In this document: piece after piece, positions 32,690 through 44,479 of the stretch | Numbering within the stretch: position 1 is the stretch's first letter | Layout: each line of letters begins with the position of its first letter | Source of the DNA: Bettongia penicillata ogilbyi | Lineage: Eukaryota > Chordata > Mammalia > Diprotodontia > Potoroidae | DNA: 64,000 nt | Direction of reading: 5' to 3' | Assembly (NCBI GenBank): GCA_023548195.1 | Contig: JAJHZJ010000808.1 | Coordinates: 6,440,389-6,504,388 of the forward strand | Made by a program: the position numbers and the translations under genes | Notes under the pieces: generated by a model | Databases searched by the model: none | What the model was told of the DNA's origin: nothing | What the model saw: only the letters and a program-made list of their open reading frames with translations

Positions 32690-32872
32690 ATCACACCCTT
32701 TTTATAGATGAAGAAACTGATGTAGAGTGATTACATGCTAATACATACTAGCGATTGTATGACTTACTTGCGCAATATCAATAACTAGTAATTGTTAGTT
32801 TGGAACTCGAACTGCTATCTTCTGATTCTAAGCTCAGTGCTCTTTCCAATATACCATGCCTGTAGTCGAGAT
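32690..32872 (-). repeat. MIR fragment, minus strand
   Basis: TATAGATGAAGAAACTGATG leads to TTCTGATTCTAAGCTCAGTGCTC and CCAATATACCATGCC, the antisense MIR order. Confidence 0.55.
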
Positions 32873-33360
32873 TCTAGTTAGTTACTCTTGGATTACCATT
32901 ACAAACAAAAACATTAGATAAGCAGTCGCATTGTAGAAAAAGTCACATTTGTTCACACAAGGAATAAGGTTTCAAGGTGGTGATGCTGACAGAAGTTTCA
33001 CTTCATTTGAGTCGCTGATATATCAGCCCCGTGTCTCTGGTCCACACAATTTCACAATTTGCAACACGTCCCCTACTCATTAGCATTAATCTGTAACGCT
33101 TCCTTTGCAGTATAAAATAGCATTTTTCTTGTTTAAAATGGAGGTTTCTGCGCATACCCTGCTATTAGAGAACATTTATGCTGACAGTCTGTAATTTAGA
33201 AGAGATAAGTGTGAATACTGGGACCTGTACTTTCTTAACAGTTTTGCCTAACTCTTTAAATGCAATTTCAAACCATGACAACTTGTTTCTTATTATCTTC
33301 TACTTCTTTGACATCTATTTATCTTTTTATGTTTAGGAAGATACTGAGGTTTGCTTGATT
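32873..33360. other. Repeat-free stretch, possible conserved non-coding element at 32990-33300
   Basis: There is no repeat signature and the composition is atypically complex, with CATTAGCATTAATCTG and TATAAAATAGCATTT. No frame over 60 codons is present. Conservation is a guess. Confidence 0.3.
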
Positions 33361-33764
33361 GTTTCTCAAGCATTCTGTACCAAACTAGGTGCTGAATAGG
33401 ATAGTGTAAATTCTAATATATGCTTGGAATTGACCAACACTGATTACATTTTACTTTATCTAGTTTAATGAAATGAATTCTTTTTTAAAAAATGCATAGG
33501 TTTTTATTAAGATATTTTCCTAAATATATCATGGGTCATTGTTCAGTTCCAAAATTGTATACTAAGAATGGTATAAGTATCAAGAGATTTAAATAGCTTT
33601 TTTTTGGTTGAGATCTGATTTTAGGTGCCACTAAGTCTCCTAATGTTTTCAGCTACAGCCTTTAATGAAATGTATTCTTAATAATTATTAATTCATCACT
33701 CCTAAGTGAACTATTAGTTTCAGTGCCCATCATATGAGCTCATATTTTAAAAGAGCAATTAAGG
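33361..33764. other. No recognised feature
   Basis: AT-rich, unassigned. Confidence 0.4.
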
Positions 33765-33895
33765 TTGGACAGTGGCAGTTGGTGAAAATATTATTTCCAT
33801 TTTACAGATGAGGAAACAGATTATGAGAAGTTATTTGAAATACCTTTGGTTACATAGCTAGAATATATTTAAGGCTGGATTTGAACACAGGTTTG
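33765..33895 (-). repeat. MIR fragment, minus strand
   Basis: TCCATTTTACAGATGAGGAAAC and GGCTGGATTTGAACACAGG are the antisense MIR core and box B. Confidence 0.65.
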
Positions 33896-34106
33896 CAGTT
33901 TTCATAAGAATATATCCAATCTGCAAAACTTCTCTTAAATAAGTTATCTAGGGATAATATGTAAGAATAATACATCCAATATTGAAAATATAAAATTAAT
34001 ATCACATTATCTGGTTCGGGGATTTGATCATGAAAATTAAACTGATTTAGTAGATTCTTCATGTCTTATTTTTTAAAAATAAAGATCAAAATCTCTCTTA
34101 TCAGAA

Positions 34107-34196
34107 AATATATATATATATATACACATACATACACATACATACACACACACATACACACACACATATATATACACAAACATATACACATATACT
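34107..34196. repeat. (TA)n/(CA)n compound microsatellite
   Basis: Alternating purine-pyrimidine TATATA, CATACA and CACACA blocks over about 90 bases. Confidence 0.9.
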
Positions 34197-34509
34197 TCAG
34201 GTAAGATTCTTTTGGAAATATTTAAGTTTTAAATAATACAATTTTCAAATTATTCAAATATAACAGTACAGTAGGATTATGTCTGTTCATAGGCATGGTG
34301 GAGGCATGGTGAAAAGAGCATTGAATAATGAACTGATAATTTGGTCTACATAGATAGTCTTAAAAAAAATTGGTCTTCATTATTCCTTTAACATCCCTTT
34401 TCCATATAGTTGTCTCTGATCAATTTCATTTTGCTCTATTTAGAGACAAACTCGGATCAAATTTACCTCTATTCAATTTAATGTAAGCTTAACAAAAATG
34501 TTTAAGGGG

Positions 34510-34857
34510 GAAGAGAATAAGGCATTTACATCTTGCCAGGTACTGTGCTAATTACTCTTTTTTAAACACATAACAACTCTGTGAAGCAGGTGCTGTTATT
34601 ATTCACCATTTAGAATTGGGGAAACCAAGGTAGACAGAAGTTAAGTGACTTGCCCAGGATCACACCATTAGGAAGTGTCTGAGGTCGTATTTGATCTCAG
34701 ACCTTCCAGACTCCAGGCTGCAGGGGTGGGGAACCTATGGCCTCAAGGCCACATGTGGCCCTGTAGGTGCTCAAGTGTGGCCCTTTGACTCAGTCAAAGG
34801 TTCACCACCCCTGAAGGCCCAGTGCTTTGTGTACCATGGTGCCACCTAGCCACTGAG
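34510..34857 (-). repeat. SINE/MIR, minus strand, split by a MITE
   Basis: The antisense SINE runs from GCCAGGTACTGTGC through GTTAAGTGACTTGCCCAGGA to CAGACTCCAG. It resumes after 34813 with GGCCCAGTGC and TGGTGCCACCTAGCC, the antisense box A end. Confidence 0.8.
34721..34813. mobile_element. hAT-like MITE (93 bp) with inverted ends
   Basis: The left end CAGGGGTGGGGAACC and the right end GGTTCACCACCCCTG are inverted repeats with one mismatch. The insertion interrupts a SINE, so its boundaries are clear. It is a shortened relative of 42152-42316. It probably belongs to a hAT/Charlie-type family known from marsupials. Confidence 0.8.
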
Positions 34858-35089
34858 ATGTCTATGGTTTAAATGTTGTACTGTTGTTTAACTTACATGT
34901 TTGTCTCATTGCTCTAACTAGATTTTAAGGATTTATGTTTTATAATTTTTTGTATAAGCTCATCTGCTTATTCATTCATTCTTTTTGTTTCCATCACACT
35001 TGTTTTTGGAACTTAGTATGTGGAAGGTGTTGTACAGGATACAATAATAAAATAGCACATCACATAAAATATTACAATGATAAAAATTT

Positions 35090-35340
35090 TAAAAATGTAA
35101 CACTTTAAAGTTCTGGAGAACATATCTCATTTTTCCTGACAACAACCGTGGGAGGTAGGTACCATTATTTCCCCCATTTTACAGAGGAGGAAATTATCCT
35201 TAATTCTGAGGTTAGGCTTAGAAGTTAAATGACTTTCCCAGGGTCAGGGAGCGTAGTAAGTATCTGAAACATTTTAATTTGAATTTGGGTCTTCCTAACT
35301 CCAGGTGCAGCAGTCTCTCTACTATGACACCTATAATGTC
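35090..35340 (-). repeat. MIR, minus strand
   Basis: CACTTTAAAGTTCTGGAGAA, CCCCATTTTACAGAGGAGGAA, AATGACTTTCCCAGGGTCA and GGGTCTTCCTAACTCCAGG form a nearly complete antisense MIR. Confidence 0.7.
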
Positions 35341-36345
35341 TGCCTTCAAGAAGTTTATTGATAGAAAAAATAAGAGTGATTCAGGAATAGCTATACTCAG
35401 GTAACACCAGGTTTAGTAGGTGTGCTGGTAAATATTTAACAACCAGCTCTCTGAAGAAAAATACAACTGACATACTTTTAAGCTTAATTTACATTATTGA
35501 CATAACTCTCTTGTCTAGACTAGAATGTCAGACATGGACCTGGTTGAAAGCCGCTGAACCGGATTAAAATGTAATTGTGAAATATTTGGTGAAACAAATA
35601 AAATACAGTAATATAGATAACATTGCATATTAAAAGTAAATCAATGTGTACCCCCAGGGATCCTTATCTACAGATTTTCAGTGGCCCCTGTTTCTATTTG
35701 AGTTTGATATCACTGCCTCTAGACAATCAATGAAACAATGAATCAAGCCTTGATTTTAAAGTGTTGATATATTTATGCTCACACTGAAAATTTAACAACA
35801 GGCTACCTTGTAAGAACTGATTCCAATACACCTCTGGAAGTGAATTATGTGATTAGAGCTAAGACATAAAAGAGGATCATTTATTTATTAAATGAACCTT
35901 TATTAATATTTAGATAACACTGAGTTTCTTCTCCTAGTGTTTTTCAGTACTCTTAAGGGGATTTACTACATCTGAAACACTGTGCAAAAGGCTGAGGAAG
36001 ATATAAAAATAAGGAAGATCTAGTCTGTTTTCAAGGAAGTTACAAAAGAATTTTTTGCCAAGGGGATGCTGGGGCTTGCTGGTGGTAGGGAGTGACAGAT
36101 GTATAGGACTCTCTTCTAGGGAGTGACAATTCCCTGGCAACTTTATTGACAATTCAAGGAATAGAAATCATGCAACACTTGAAACTAGGGTGTTGGGGCT
36201 GAGAATAGAGGGGAAGAATATATGTGATAGAGACATCTTAAAGAAAGAATTAGAGAAAGACCAGTCCTAAGAGTCAAGAGATCACGTTTGTAATCCCAGT
36301 TAGGAACTCAATCCAACAATCTCATTTTAAATATCTCTGGTGTGG
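35341..36345. other. No recognised feature
   Basis: About 1 kb; nothing firm. A weak MIR-tail-like TTTATTAATATTTAGATAAC lies near 35900. Confidence 0.35.
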
Positions 36346-36349
36346 ACAC

Positions 36350-36608
36350 ATACTTGTTTTTTAGTAATTTTCAGTTATGTCCAACTCTTCATGTCCCCTT
36401 TGGGAATTTTCTTGGTATAGATACTGGAGCACTTTGTCATTTCCTCCTCTCTCTCATAGAAGAAGGACAAACAACAAATGAACAGATAAGGAGACTGAGG
36501 CAAATAGGGTTAAGTGACTTGCCCAGGGTCACACAGTAAGCATCTGAGGCTAGATTTGAACTTAGGTCTCCTCAGCTCTGGTCCTGGCACTCTATCCATT
36601 GTGCCTTA
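36350..36608 (-). repeat. Full-length tRNA-derived SINE (GTTGGACA-tail family), minus strand
   Basis: The antisense tail TTTTCAGTTATGTCCAACTC starts it. It continues through GTAGATACTGGAGCA-like body sequence and GTTAAGTGACTTGCCCAGGG, then antisense box B (GATTTGAACTTAGGTC) and box A (CACTCTATCCATTGTGCC). The tail family resembles the 3' end of BovB-type RTE LINEs. Confidence 0.85.
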
Positions 36609-36790
36609 GGATCTGTACTAGGAGGACCTTATTTTGAATGTTAGCTCTGCCACATGCAGCTCCTGTGACCTTGGGTAAATCATGTAAACCTTCTAGATCT
36701 CAGTTTCCGCATCTATAAAATGAGGTGGTCAGTAGATGATTTCCAACATCCATAATAGCTCTAAATCTATGTTACCAGGAAGGTGATGAC
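36609..36790 (+). repeat. MIR-like SINE, plus strand
   Basis: ACTAGGAGGACCTTATTTTGAATG, CCTGTGACCTTGGGTAAATC and CATCTATAAAATGAGGTGG are in sense order. Confidence 0.65.
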
Positions 36791-38368
36791 ACTAAGTGCT
36801 GGAGACACAAAGACCACCATCCAATGTTTCTTTGAGGTCATCTTTCATTCTTTCCTTGTCTATAAAATGTGATAATAGAGACATTTTGAGGTGGAGAGAA
36901 GTTGATGGAACTCCTTTTGGAGAACCTCCATCTTAGAAGGACAGATCATCCGAGAGGGAGGGAATTGGTAGTTCTTTGGTGATTAAGGAGGTGACTTGCA
37001 ATGTCCACTATGAAAAAAGAGATGGCTGTCCAATCAGAGATGGGAAAAAAGGATTAGCAAGCACTGAGTGTTGCGTTGTCATTATTTAGCGTGGATTGAT
37101 AGTGAACCTGCTCATTGCCATGATTTCCTCATTTTCTCCAGCAGCCTGGAAGTCGAGAAAGTAAATCATGGGAGGATATCAGATGAAGGATTGCCAACAA
37201 ATAAGCACAGTAAAAGATCAAGGCAAAGAATGGTGGGAGAATAGAGACAGCTCTGTTGAAATGGGTGACATGAGCTTCTGGCTAGGAAGAGGGGAGAGAA
37301 AGCAGAGTCTGATGAACTGTCGGAAGTGGAGAACTAAATCACTAAGTCACTTCCCTTTAGCTCTCCTGTTGGGTGTCTCAGGTTAAAACTCCATCCCTTA
37401 TTGAGTTAAGACACACTAAATTAAGACTATCGATTGCTTTTAGCATTGCGTCCTATTTTTTTACTCTCTGGACGTGTCAAAGACCTCATAAAAAGCAGCT
37501 ACAAAAGATTGCTGGGGTAGTAATGATCCAGAGTGAAGGTGGTGAATGTGAGATGGGAAAAAAACGTAGTTTGGCAAGAAGGCAAGCAAGAATTATAGTT
37601 ATTTATGGAAAAGAAAAAAAAGAACAAGTATTATGAACAGATAGGAACATTGGTTTGCAGGCATGGCTTGCAGCCTCCTAGAGGGGGAGTGGTAAGTCAT
37701 CTTAGTCTTTTGAACTGCTTCCCAATGATCAGTAAAATGGTTGGCAGAACAGCTTCATAAATACTGTTGACTGACAGTAGGATAGAATAGTTGAAAGGAA
37801 GTCCAAGAAATTGTCAACTTCTAACAGGGGATCCTAATAGGAAAACATTTAAGAATTTTTGGATTAAAAGTTTAAGGGAGCAAATGTTTTTGGAAGACAT
37901 ACCTTCCTGCTATTCTCTGACCCCTAAAACACCTCCAGTAATAATGATGAACCACCAAGATTCCATTTTTCCTTTTACTGTTTAGGAAAAGGAAATGGCT
38001 AAAAAATATGGCATTAGTTTTGAGAGTTAAAATGAAATATAAAGGAAGTTGGTGTAATTTTCTATTTTTATTGCAGTTGTCATTATGAAAATGTATTCGT
38101 GTCACGCAATTTTCTGTTCTCTGGGAAACTAAGTACAACTCACCAGGAATAGATTGTTATCCTGTGTCTTAGAACAGTCCCTGCTGTTCAAACAACAAAG
38201 TTGCATTGGTGTACTATCTCATTTCTACATTTATCTTTTTTTTTAAAAAAAATTCTGATTTCTGTTACCCCTCAAAAATTTGTGCTCCTAGAGAAATACT
38301 AGAACTATATGTGGATTGAATAGATGGGGATACATGAGTAGAAAAATGTCCTAGATCAAGAGCTGAAA
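36791..38368. other. No recognised feature
   Basis: About 1.6 kb with frames up to 88 codons but no domain, splice context or named repeat. It may contain unrecognised LTR material (37160-37400 is purine-rich). Confidence 0.35.
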
Positions 38369-38369
38369 G

Positions 38370-38520
38370 AGAATATAAGGTCATATGGTCCATTTTATAT
38401 ATAAGGATACTGAGACCCAGCAAAGTTAAGAGGCTTATGACCATACAAGTAATGTCAGGGGCAGAATTTGAAGTCATGTTCTTTGACTCTAGACAGTGCT
38501 TTTTCAATTATACTACAATT
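38370..38520 (-). repeat. MIR fragment, minus strand
   Basis: TATAAGGATACTGAGACCCAG and AGAATTTGAAGTCATGTTC are in antisense MIR order. Confidence 0.6.
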
Positions 38521-38679
38521 CATGGGACGCTGGGCAGGTTTTATGTATGATACAACCATGGAAATCACCCATCCTACCATACCATTTGTCTTATTTATTT
38601 GTAGAGTGACTTTAGGCAAGCCATTTAGGAATTGCTCTTAGATGGCATATCACTTCAGATATATACATACATATATATG

Positions 38680-38880
38680 TTGCATAATGGAATTACTAGA
38701 CTAAGTCAGAACACTTGGGCTTGAGTTCTAATTCTGTTTGTTATGTCTTTGTGACCTTGGGCAAATTACTTAGTCTTTTAATTCTCTAATCTGTAAAATG
38801 AAGGATTAGGACTAAGTAAGCTTGGATGTCTTTTACAGCATTGATGCTTTTTGATCTCACCAGAAGTCATTTTAATGTGA
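38680..38880 (+). repeat. MIR-like SINE, plus strand
   Basis: CTTGGGCTTGAGTTCTAATTC, TTTGTGACCTTGGGCAAAT and CTGTAAAATGAAGGATTAGG are present in order. Confidence 0.7.
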
Positions 38881-38984
38881 TATTTTATAGTCATTTTGTC
38901 TATATGTTAACTATTTGGAGATAATCAGATCAAAGAACCTCTCATATGAAAATATTGAGAGCTCTGTGATGGGACTATGTTTTC

Positions 38985-39145
38985 AGAACAGGAAGAGACC
39001 TTAGAGGCCCTTTTAGGTCAAACTTTTCTTTTTCCCAGAGGAAAATGAGAGATGAAGTCTCTTGTTCAAGGTCAGGTAAATAAGAAATATCAGAAAAAGG
39101 GCAGAAATAAGGTCCTTGGACTCCAGCTTCAGTGTCTCAGAGGAG
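38985..39145 (-). repeat. MIR-like fragment, minus strand
   Basis: GAAGAGACCTTAGAGGCCC, CCAGAGGAAAATGAGAGATG and TCCTTGGACTCCAGC are in antisense order. Confidence 0.55.
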
Positions 39146-40334
39146 ACTGAGGAAGTAGAAATTAAAGAGAATGAAAATTCATCCAAGGTATTTCTTTTTA
39201 TTTTCCCTCTTGCTCACTTGGGAATCCTAGTTATGTAGTAGGAACGTACTGTTAACTTGAATATGTGATAAGTCCCCATATGTTGTGAAGTCCATGTGGT
39301 ATGAGGACTGTCCCCATATGTAGCATTTGGGTGTTATTGTATGACTCAAAGGGAGGCAGAACAGACATCTCTGGCCTCTTCTCTGTCCTAACCTTTCTTA
39401 AAGGAGCCTTTAATTCCTGACAGGAGGGGAAAGCAGGACTTTGGGACTGGAGGCTATTCTGCTCTGCTCAGAGAGTGATAATGGGCTACAATTATATCTG
39501 TCTGCTCCCTTAAATATTGAGTTAATCTAGGGGATGAGTTTTTCAAGTTCAAGCTAACCTCTGAATATTGTTTTATTATTGGGAGAGAAGTAGGATCCCA
39601 AGCTTTAGATCGAAGGCTTGATTCCTTAGTAGTTACACAACAAACACATATAGTGAAGAGCAAAGATCTGTTTACCCAAATCATAGCAAAAGAACCCAGA
39701 GGAGATATTCTCTTTTCTCTCTACTTTCTCAGTCTCTTACTACCTTCTCCCACTCTTATACCAAAATCAGCAATAAAGGTAGAAGTAGGGAGGGCAGAAC
39801 ATGTCTTTTTATTTGTGTTAAAGAGTTTATTTGTGTTAAAATAAACAGTTGCTATTTCCCCCCAATATTAAAGTTCTTAATAAGCAATACTATTGGTTTT
39901 TTTTATATATGAACACATCTCTATTCGTACAATAGGGAAAATTGTGCCAAGAAACATGAGTATCCTTCCGCATAGGAGATTTTATACTAGACAATACAAA
40001 ATAAAGTAACTGTCCCATTGGGAGCAAGGTGACTTAGCTTAATCGAGGAAGAGCCTGAGATCATGTAAACAAGATGTACCCTGATGTCTCTAGTATAGCA
40101 AAATGAGGATAGGGATATGATAGAGATTGTTGACTCTTCTTGTGTCTTCCTTGAGTCTTCTCTTTCAGCAACCTGAAGTAGAGTTGGCTTCTTCCATCTT
40201 CCCTCTTGAAGCTGAAAGCCGGAAGCACCCAAAGCAATTGGTGGGCTTAAAGTGACTTGAAGCTGGAAGATAATATGCAGAAAACTTTATGAAAACTGAA
40301 GGACTCTCTTCTTTCCTGCTCTCACCAACTCTGT
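39146..40334. other. No recognised feature
   Basis: Nothing firm over about 1.2 kb. Confidence 0.35.
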
Positions 40335-40520
40335 CCCTCATACTTACTAGCTGTGAGAGCCTGGGCAAGTCACTTAACCCTGTGGTCCTCGTTTCTTCAT
40401 TGGTAAAATGTTCTGGAGAAGGAAATGACAAACCACTCTAGTATCTTTTCCAAAAAACCCCAAATGGGTTCTTGAAGAGTTGGACATGACTGAACAGCCA
40501 CCACCACCACCACAACCACT
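40335..40520 (+). repeat. SINE 3' part (GTTGGACA-tail family) with a (CCA)n end
   Basis: TACTAGCTGTGAGAGCCTGG, AGAAGGAAATGACAAACCAC and GAAGAGTTGGACATGACTGA form the BovB-like tail. CCACCACCACCACC follows at 40499-40520. Confidence 0.8.
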
Positions 40521-40559
40521 TGCTATGAAAGTTTAACTAATGTAAAACAATTAATACAA

Positions 40560-42110
40560 TAAGGAGTCCAAAAGAGCTTATCCAGCAAACAGTTGGTCTC
40601 ATTGTAGCTCAGTTCAGTTTAGAATATAATTTTATATAAAAAAACAAACAAACAAAAAAACAATTTACAGATAAGCATAGGGGAAAATTGTGAGCAGAAT
40701 TCCTCATCAAATAGCAAGAAGCAAGTAGAGGGGAAAGCAAGTTAAAGAAAATTTAGTACAAGTTGATTGGGCTAAATCATTTAAAGATAACAATGATAGA
40801 TTGGCAAAGAAAATCAATGGATGAAAAATGGCAAAGAGCCATCAAAATTTCTATCATGATTTTCTTCAGTAAAACAATGGAGTCAACAATCTGGATTCTA
40901 AAGACTTCAATGTGCTAAAGATGAAGTTGAAATTGCACTAAAGAAAACAAACATGGAAAGACCACCTGGAGAAGACTTAAGAGACTTAAGAAGTCATTTA
41001 GTAAATCATATTCTTATTAAAGGTGACACAGTTTTAAGGGCACTACAGAATATCTTTACAAGATATCTCAAAGAAGGGAATGACTGAAAGAATTATAGGT
41101 ATTATTACTATTTTTTTAAAAAAGCAATTGAGAGAGTATCAATAACTATTGACCTAGAGTACTTTTTCACCTCTACAACATCATTATGAAAATAATTTAT
41201 GCATATACTAAGGGAAAAATGGAAAATGAATCAGTCTTAAAATTATATTCTTCTGATGATCAAATTTATATAATCACATTATTAACTGATCTATTAACAT
41301 CATTAACATAATTAACATTATTAACATCATCTAACTGGAAGAGGGAATCCCTATACATGATTAAGTTACGCATTTATTGAAATGAAATATAGTGCCTGAT
41401 GGAAATTTCTAACTCTCCTCACTGGTCAAGATGAATGCCTTGTCTTTGTTAGGTGCAGAGTAGAGTTGGTGAGAGTGGGAAAGAGGAGAGCTCTTCAGTT
41501 CTCAACAAGTCTTCTTCATGTTGTGTTAAAGCTTCAAATCATTTTAGGCTTAGTATTTGCTTTGGACATTTTCAGATGAGAAATGACTGTTTCTGTATGC
41601 AGTGTAATAGGCTGCATGTAGAATAGAATGATGTATCAACATAGAGTTGATTCAACAAAATACATGTTTATCCTGAACAAATGCGCAGAGGAACAATGAG
41701 GTAGGCCCAGAATTGTAAAGGAGAAATATAATGGGTCGGATTTTGCATTTGGTAAATTTTGTAGTACTTTCAATAATCCAAACTTCTTCGTGAAATAAAA
41801 GACTTAGCTTTTAAATATCAATAATCTTCCAATGGTACTATGTGACTGAAAATAATGGAATGTTATGGTCTTTGAGGAACTGAAATCAGAACTCACCCAA
41901 AGAATGAGAGGGAGATGCATAGTAGGTGTAAATAGGCTGTAGCAGGTTACCAATGATGAATTATGCAGAAAAACTCATGTGCATGATATTTTCAGAGATA
42001 TATAATCAGAAACAGAAATAGATTGGTCATATAAAAGAGTAAGGAATACCTGATAAACAGTTCACGTGCCATATCAGTCTTTATATAATGTTAAATGACC
42101 TAGAGACACC
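40560..42110 (+). pseudogene. RTE-type LINE reverse transcriptase and C-terminus relic
   Basis: Around 40925-41170, scraps read EVEIALKKTNMERPPGED and LQNIFTRYLKEGND, the RTE reverse transcriptase N-terminal pattern (…KALKKMKNGKAPGED… type). Near 41885-42030, ELKSELTQRMRGRC and HVHDIFRDI are followed by DWSYKR. These match the C-terminal region in which RTE proteins usually read LRWAGHV. Many stops and shifts show it is dead. It ends just before a MITE at 42152. Confidence 0.65.
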
Positions 42111-42151
42111 CCCTCAGCACATTGGATGTATTCCTTGAGGAGAGTTTCGAG

Positions 42152-42316
42152 CAGGGGTGGGGAACCTGTGGCCTCAAGGCCTCATGTGGCCTTCTAGATC
42201 CTTGGGTGCAGCCTTTTGACTGAGTTCAAGTTTTACAGAACAAATCCTTTTATTAAGGGGATTTCTTCTCTGAGATTTGGATTCAATCAAAGGGCCACAC
42301 TGAAGCACCACCCTTG
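42152..42316. mobile_element. hAT-like palindromic MITE (165 bp)
   Basis: The left end CAGGGGTGGGGAACCTGTGG and a decayed right end CACCACCCTTG flank two complementary arms, with CTGAGTTCAAGTTTTACAG on one side and GAGATTTGGATTCAATCAAAG on the other. Flanks GTTTCGAG (42144-42151) and CTTTAGAG (42317-42324) match at 6 of 8 positions, fitting an 8-bp hAT duplication. The 93-bp element at 34721 is the same family. Confidence 0.8.
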
Positions 42317-42717
42317 CTTTAGAGTAAGACATGGACAAGATTCTCAAAGAATGAGAAGACATACATGGGTTACACTCTTTATTGTTAGAGGGAGGATCTG
42401 TATTTATTGGGATCACATATATCTGGAAGATAAAAAAAAAGCAAAGCAAAGAGAAGACGAAAAAGATCTTGAAGTTTGTTAAACTAACATTCCAGTCTGT
42501 TAAATTTTTAAGCCATTGTTCCTTTGACTTTTGGGATATACTGTTCTGAAGGAGATGAGTGTGTGGTTAAGCAGTTGATGGAATGAGTAAAATTTAACTC
42601 TTAAACTTCCAGACTTTACCTTTAATCAACTGCTTTTCCCTTTCCTTTATCTCACTAGAGATTCTCTCTTTCCCATTACTTTTTTCTATGTAAACTATTT
42701 TCTACAGCTATGAATGA
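42317..42717. other. No recognised feature
   Basis: Nothing identified. Confidence 0.4.
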
Positions 42718-42742
42718 CGTGTGTGTGTGTGTGTGTGTGTGT
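42718..42742. repeat. (GT)n microsatellite
   Basis: Twelve GT units followed by TTTG. Confidence 0.9.
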
Positions 42743-42784
42743 TTGTTTTAATGGAGAAACAATATTCAAACTTATTTGAAAGCT

Positions 42785-42865
42785 GAAAAGAGCCTTAGAT
42801 TGCCTTCAATCTGAACCTCTCATTTCCCAGATCAAGAAACTGAGGTAATAAGAGGTGAAACTTTT
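42785..42865 (-). repeat. MIR fragment, minus strand
   Basis: CATTTCCCAGATCAAGAAACTGAGG is a MIR antisense core. Confidence 0.5.
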
Positions 42866-43059
42866 ATAGTTTCAATTTTGACTGCTCAGTTTGAGGACTT
42901 CCATTTGTAACTGTTTAAATATTTATGGTTCCTCTGAAGCTAGCTGCCCTCAGTAATAGATTCACTCTAGTCATTTTGCTGAGTCAATTAAAAATAAGTG
43001 GATTATGAATGCTTATAGAATACAAAGGCTAGTTTTGACTGGCTTCAGATGAATAAATG

Positions 43060-43195
43060 AATGAATGAGTCAATGAAAAAGCATTTATTAAACACATACT
43101 ATGTACCAGGAAGTGTTCCAAGCACCGGCTGATACAAATACAAGAAAACTACCCTTAAGTAACTTACGTTACAATGGGAGAAGATAAGACATAGA
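43060..43195 (+). repeat. MIR-tail-type marsupial repeat
   Basis: AAAAAGCATTTATTAAACACA, TACTATGTACCAGGAAGTGTTCC and TGATACAAATACAAGAAAAC match the family seen better at 55455. Confidence 0.65.
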
Positions 43196-44479
43196 GGGGA
43201 GGTGGATAAAGGATAAGGGGGAGAAGAGTATTCATGTGGTGTCAAGGTGGCTATCTGTAAAAGGGTAGGGAGTACAAAACAATGTGCTTAGCATGGGAAT
43301 ACAGATAGAAAAACAACCCAATCCTTGGTATTCAGTACTGATTTAATTAATTGTTCCCAGGGCAAGAGGGGGAAGGCAATGGAGAATAGGGGTAGTATGA
43401 GAACAGTGGTTGGTTGGATGGATGGATGGCAAGGTAAAACATGGTTGACTCTGAGATCAGTTAGATTCAGGGTATTCTCATCAATTCGCATCATCCAAGG
43501 GTAAAAGTTCCAAAGCTCATTGTCTTAGCTTCTCCACAGAATAGTTTCTGGGGTTTTTGTTCAGACAGTGAACCAGTATCAGGGTGGATGGCAAGAAGAT
43601 AGGTCACCAGATTGAAGCATTCTGGGGCTGGTTAGATATAACCCATCTAACCTTAGATATGACCCAGGAACATGAAACTGTACCTTTTTTTTTTTTTAAG
43701 AATTATTCATTACAGCTGGAAAGTATGGATGTTTGACTCCTTCATTTGGCCTATTAGATATTATAACCATTTCTCAAGATACTAGATAGTCAGCACTTTA
43801 AATTCCTTTACACACTAAACAAGTATAGGATTGTACAGAACTTTGAGAGATATTTAACTCTTTGGAAGAGGGGATAGAAGGATCTCAAGCTAGAATTTGA
43901 AATTGACCAGATTTATGACTTTCATCAGAGACCATGGCATCCCTGGGCTTCCCAAACCAAGGGTAAAATCAGAATTAGTAAGCTGGAAAAACAAGAAACA
44001 AGATAGATCAAAAGATTAAGTTCAAAGATGGCACCAAAAGTAAAACAATAAAGGACAACTCAAAAAACTAAGTGAGAAGCCATTGTCTTTTGTGACAAAT
44101 TGTTGGCCAAATCAATACCTATTGGCAACAGTCAACTCAGGGCAACTGCAAATATCCTCTAGATTTTTTTTTTTTGTGTGTGTGTGTTACATTGTGAATA
44201 GCTAGGAGTTTTTAAACTGCAACATTATATTACAAAATCTTACCTCTTTGATATTGTGGTTTCCTTTTCCTTGTGGTATCAGCCTACTTTCCCAATCACC
44301 CAGGTGGGAGGAAGCTGTTTTGGAACTTGGCAGGAAACTCTAGACCATGAAAAATCAGAGCTGGGTTAACCTCACAGTATTTCTTTTGAAAAATGCCAAG
44401 CACAACACAAAGGACTTTTTTTGTTTAGAACTAAAATAACAAGTAATGGCTTGCTGCTTGGGCCATGGTATAATGTTGT
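43196..44479. other. No recognised feature
   Basis: Contains a GGATGGAT run near 43415 and a T9(GT)n tract near 44165. No exon is visible. Confidence 0.35.
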
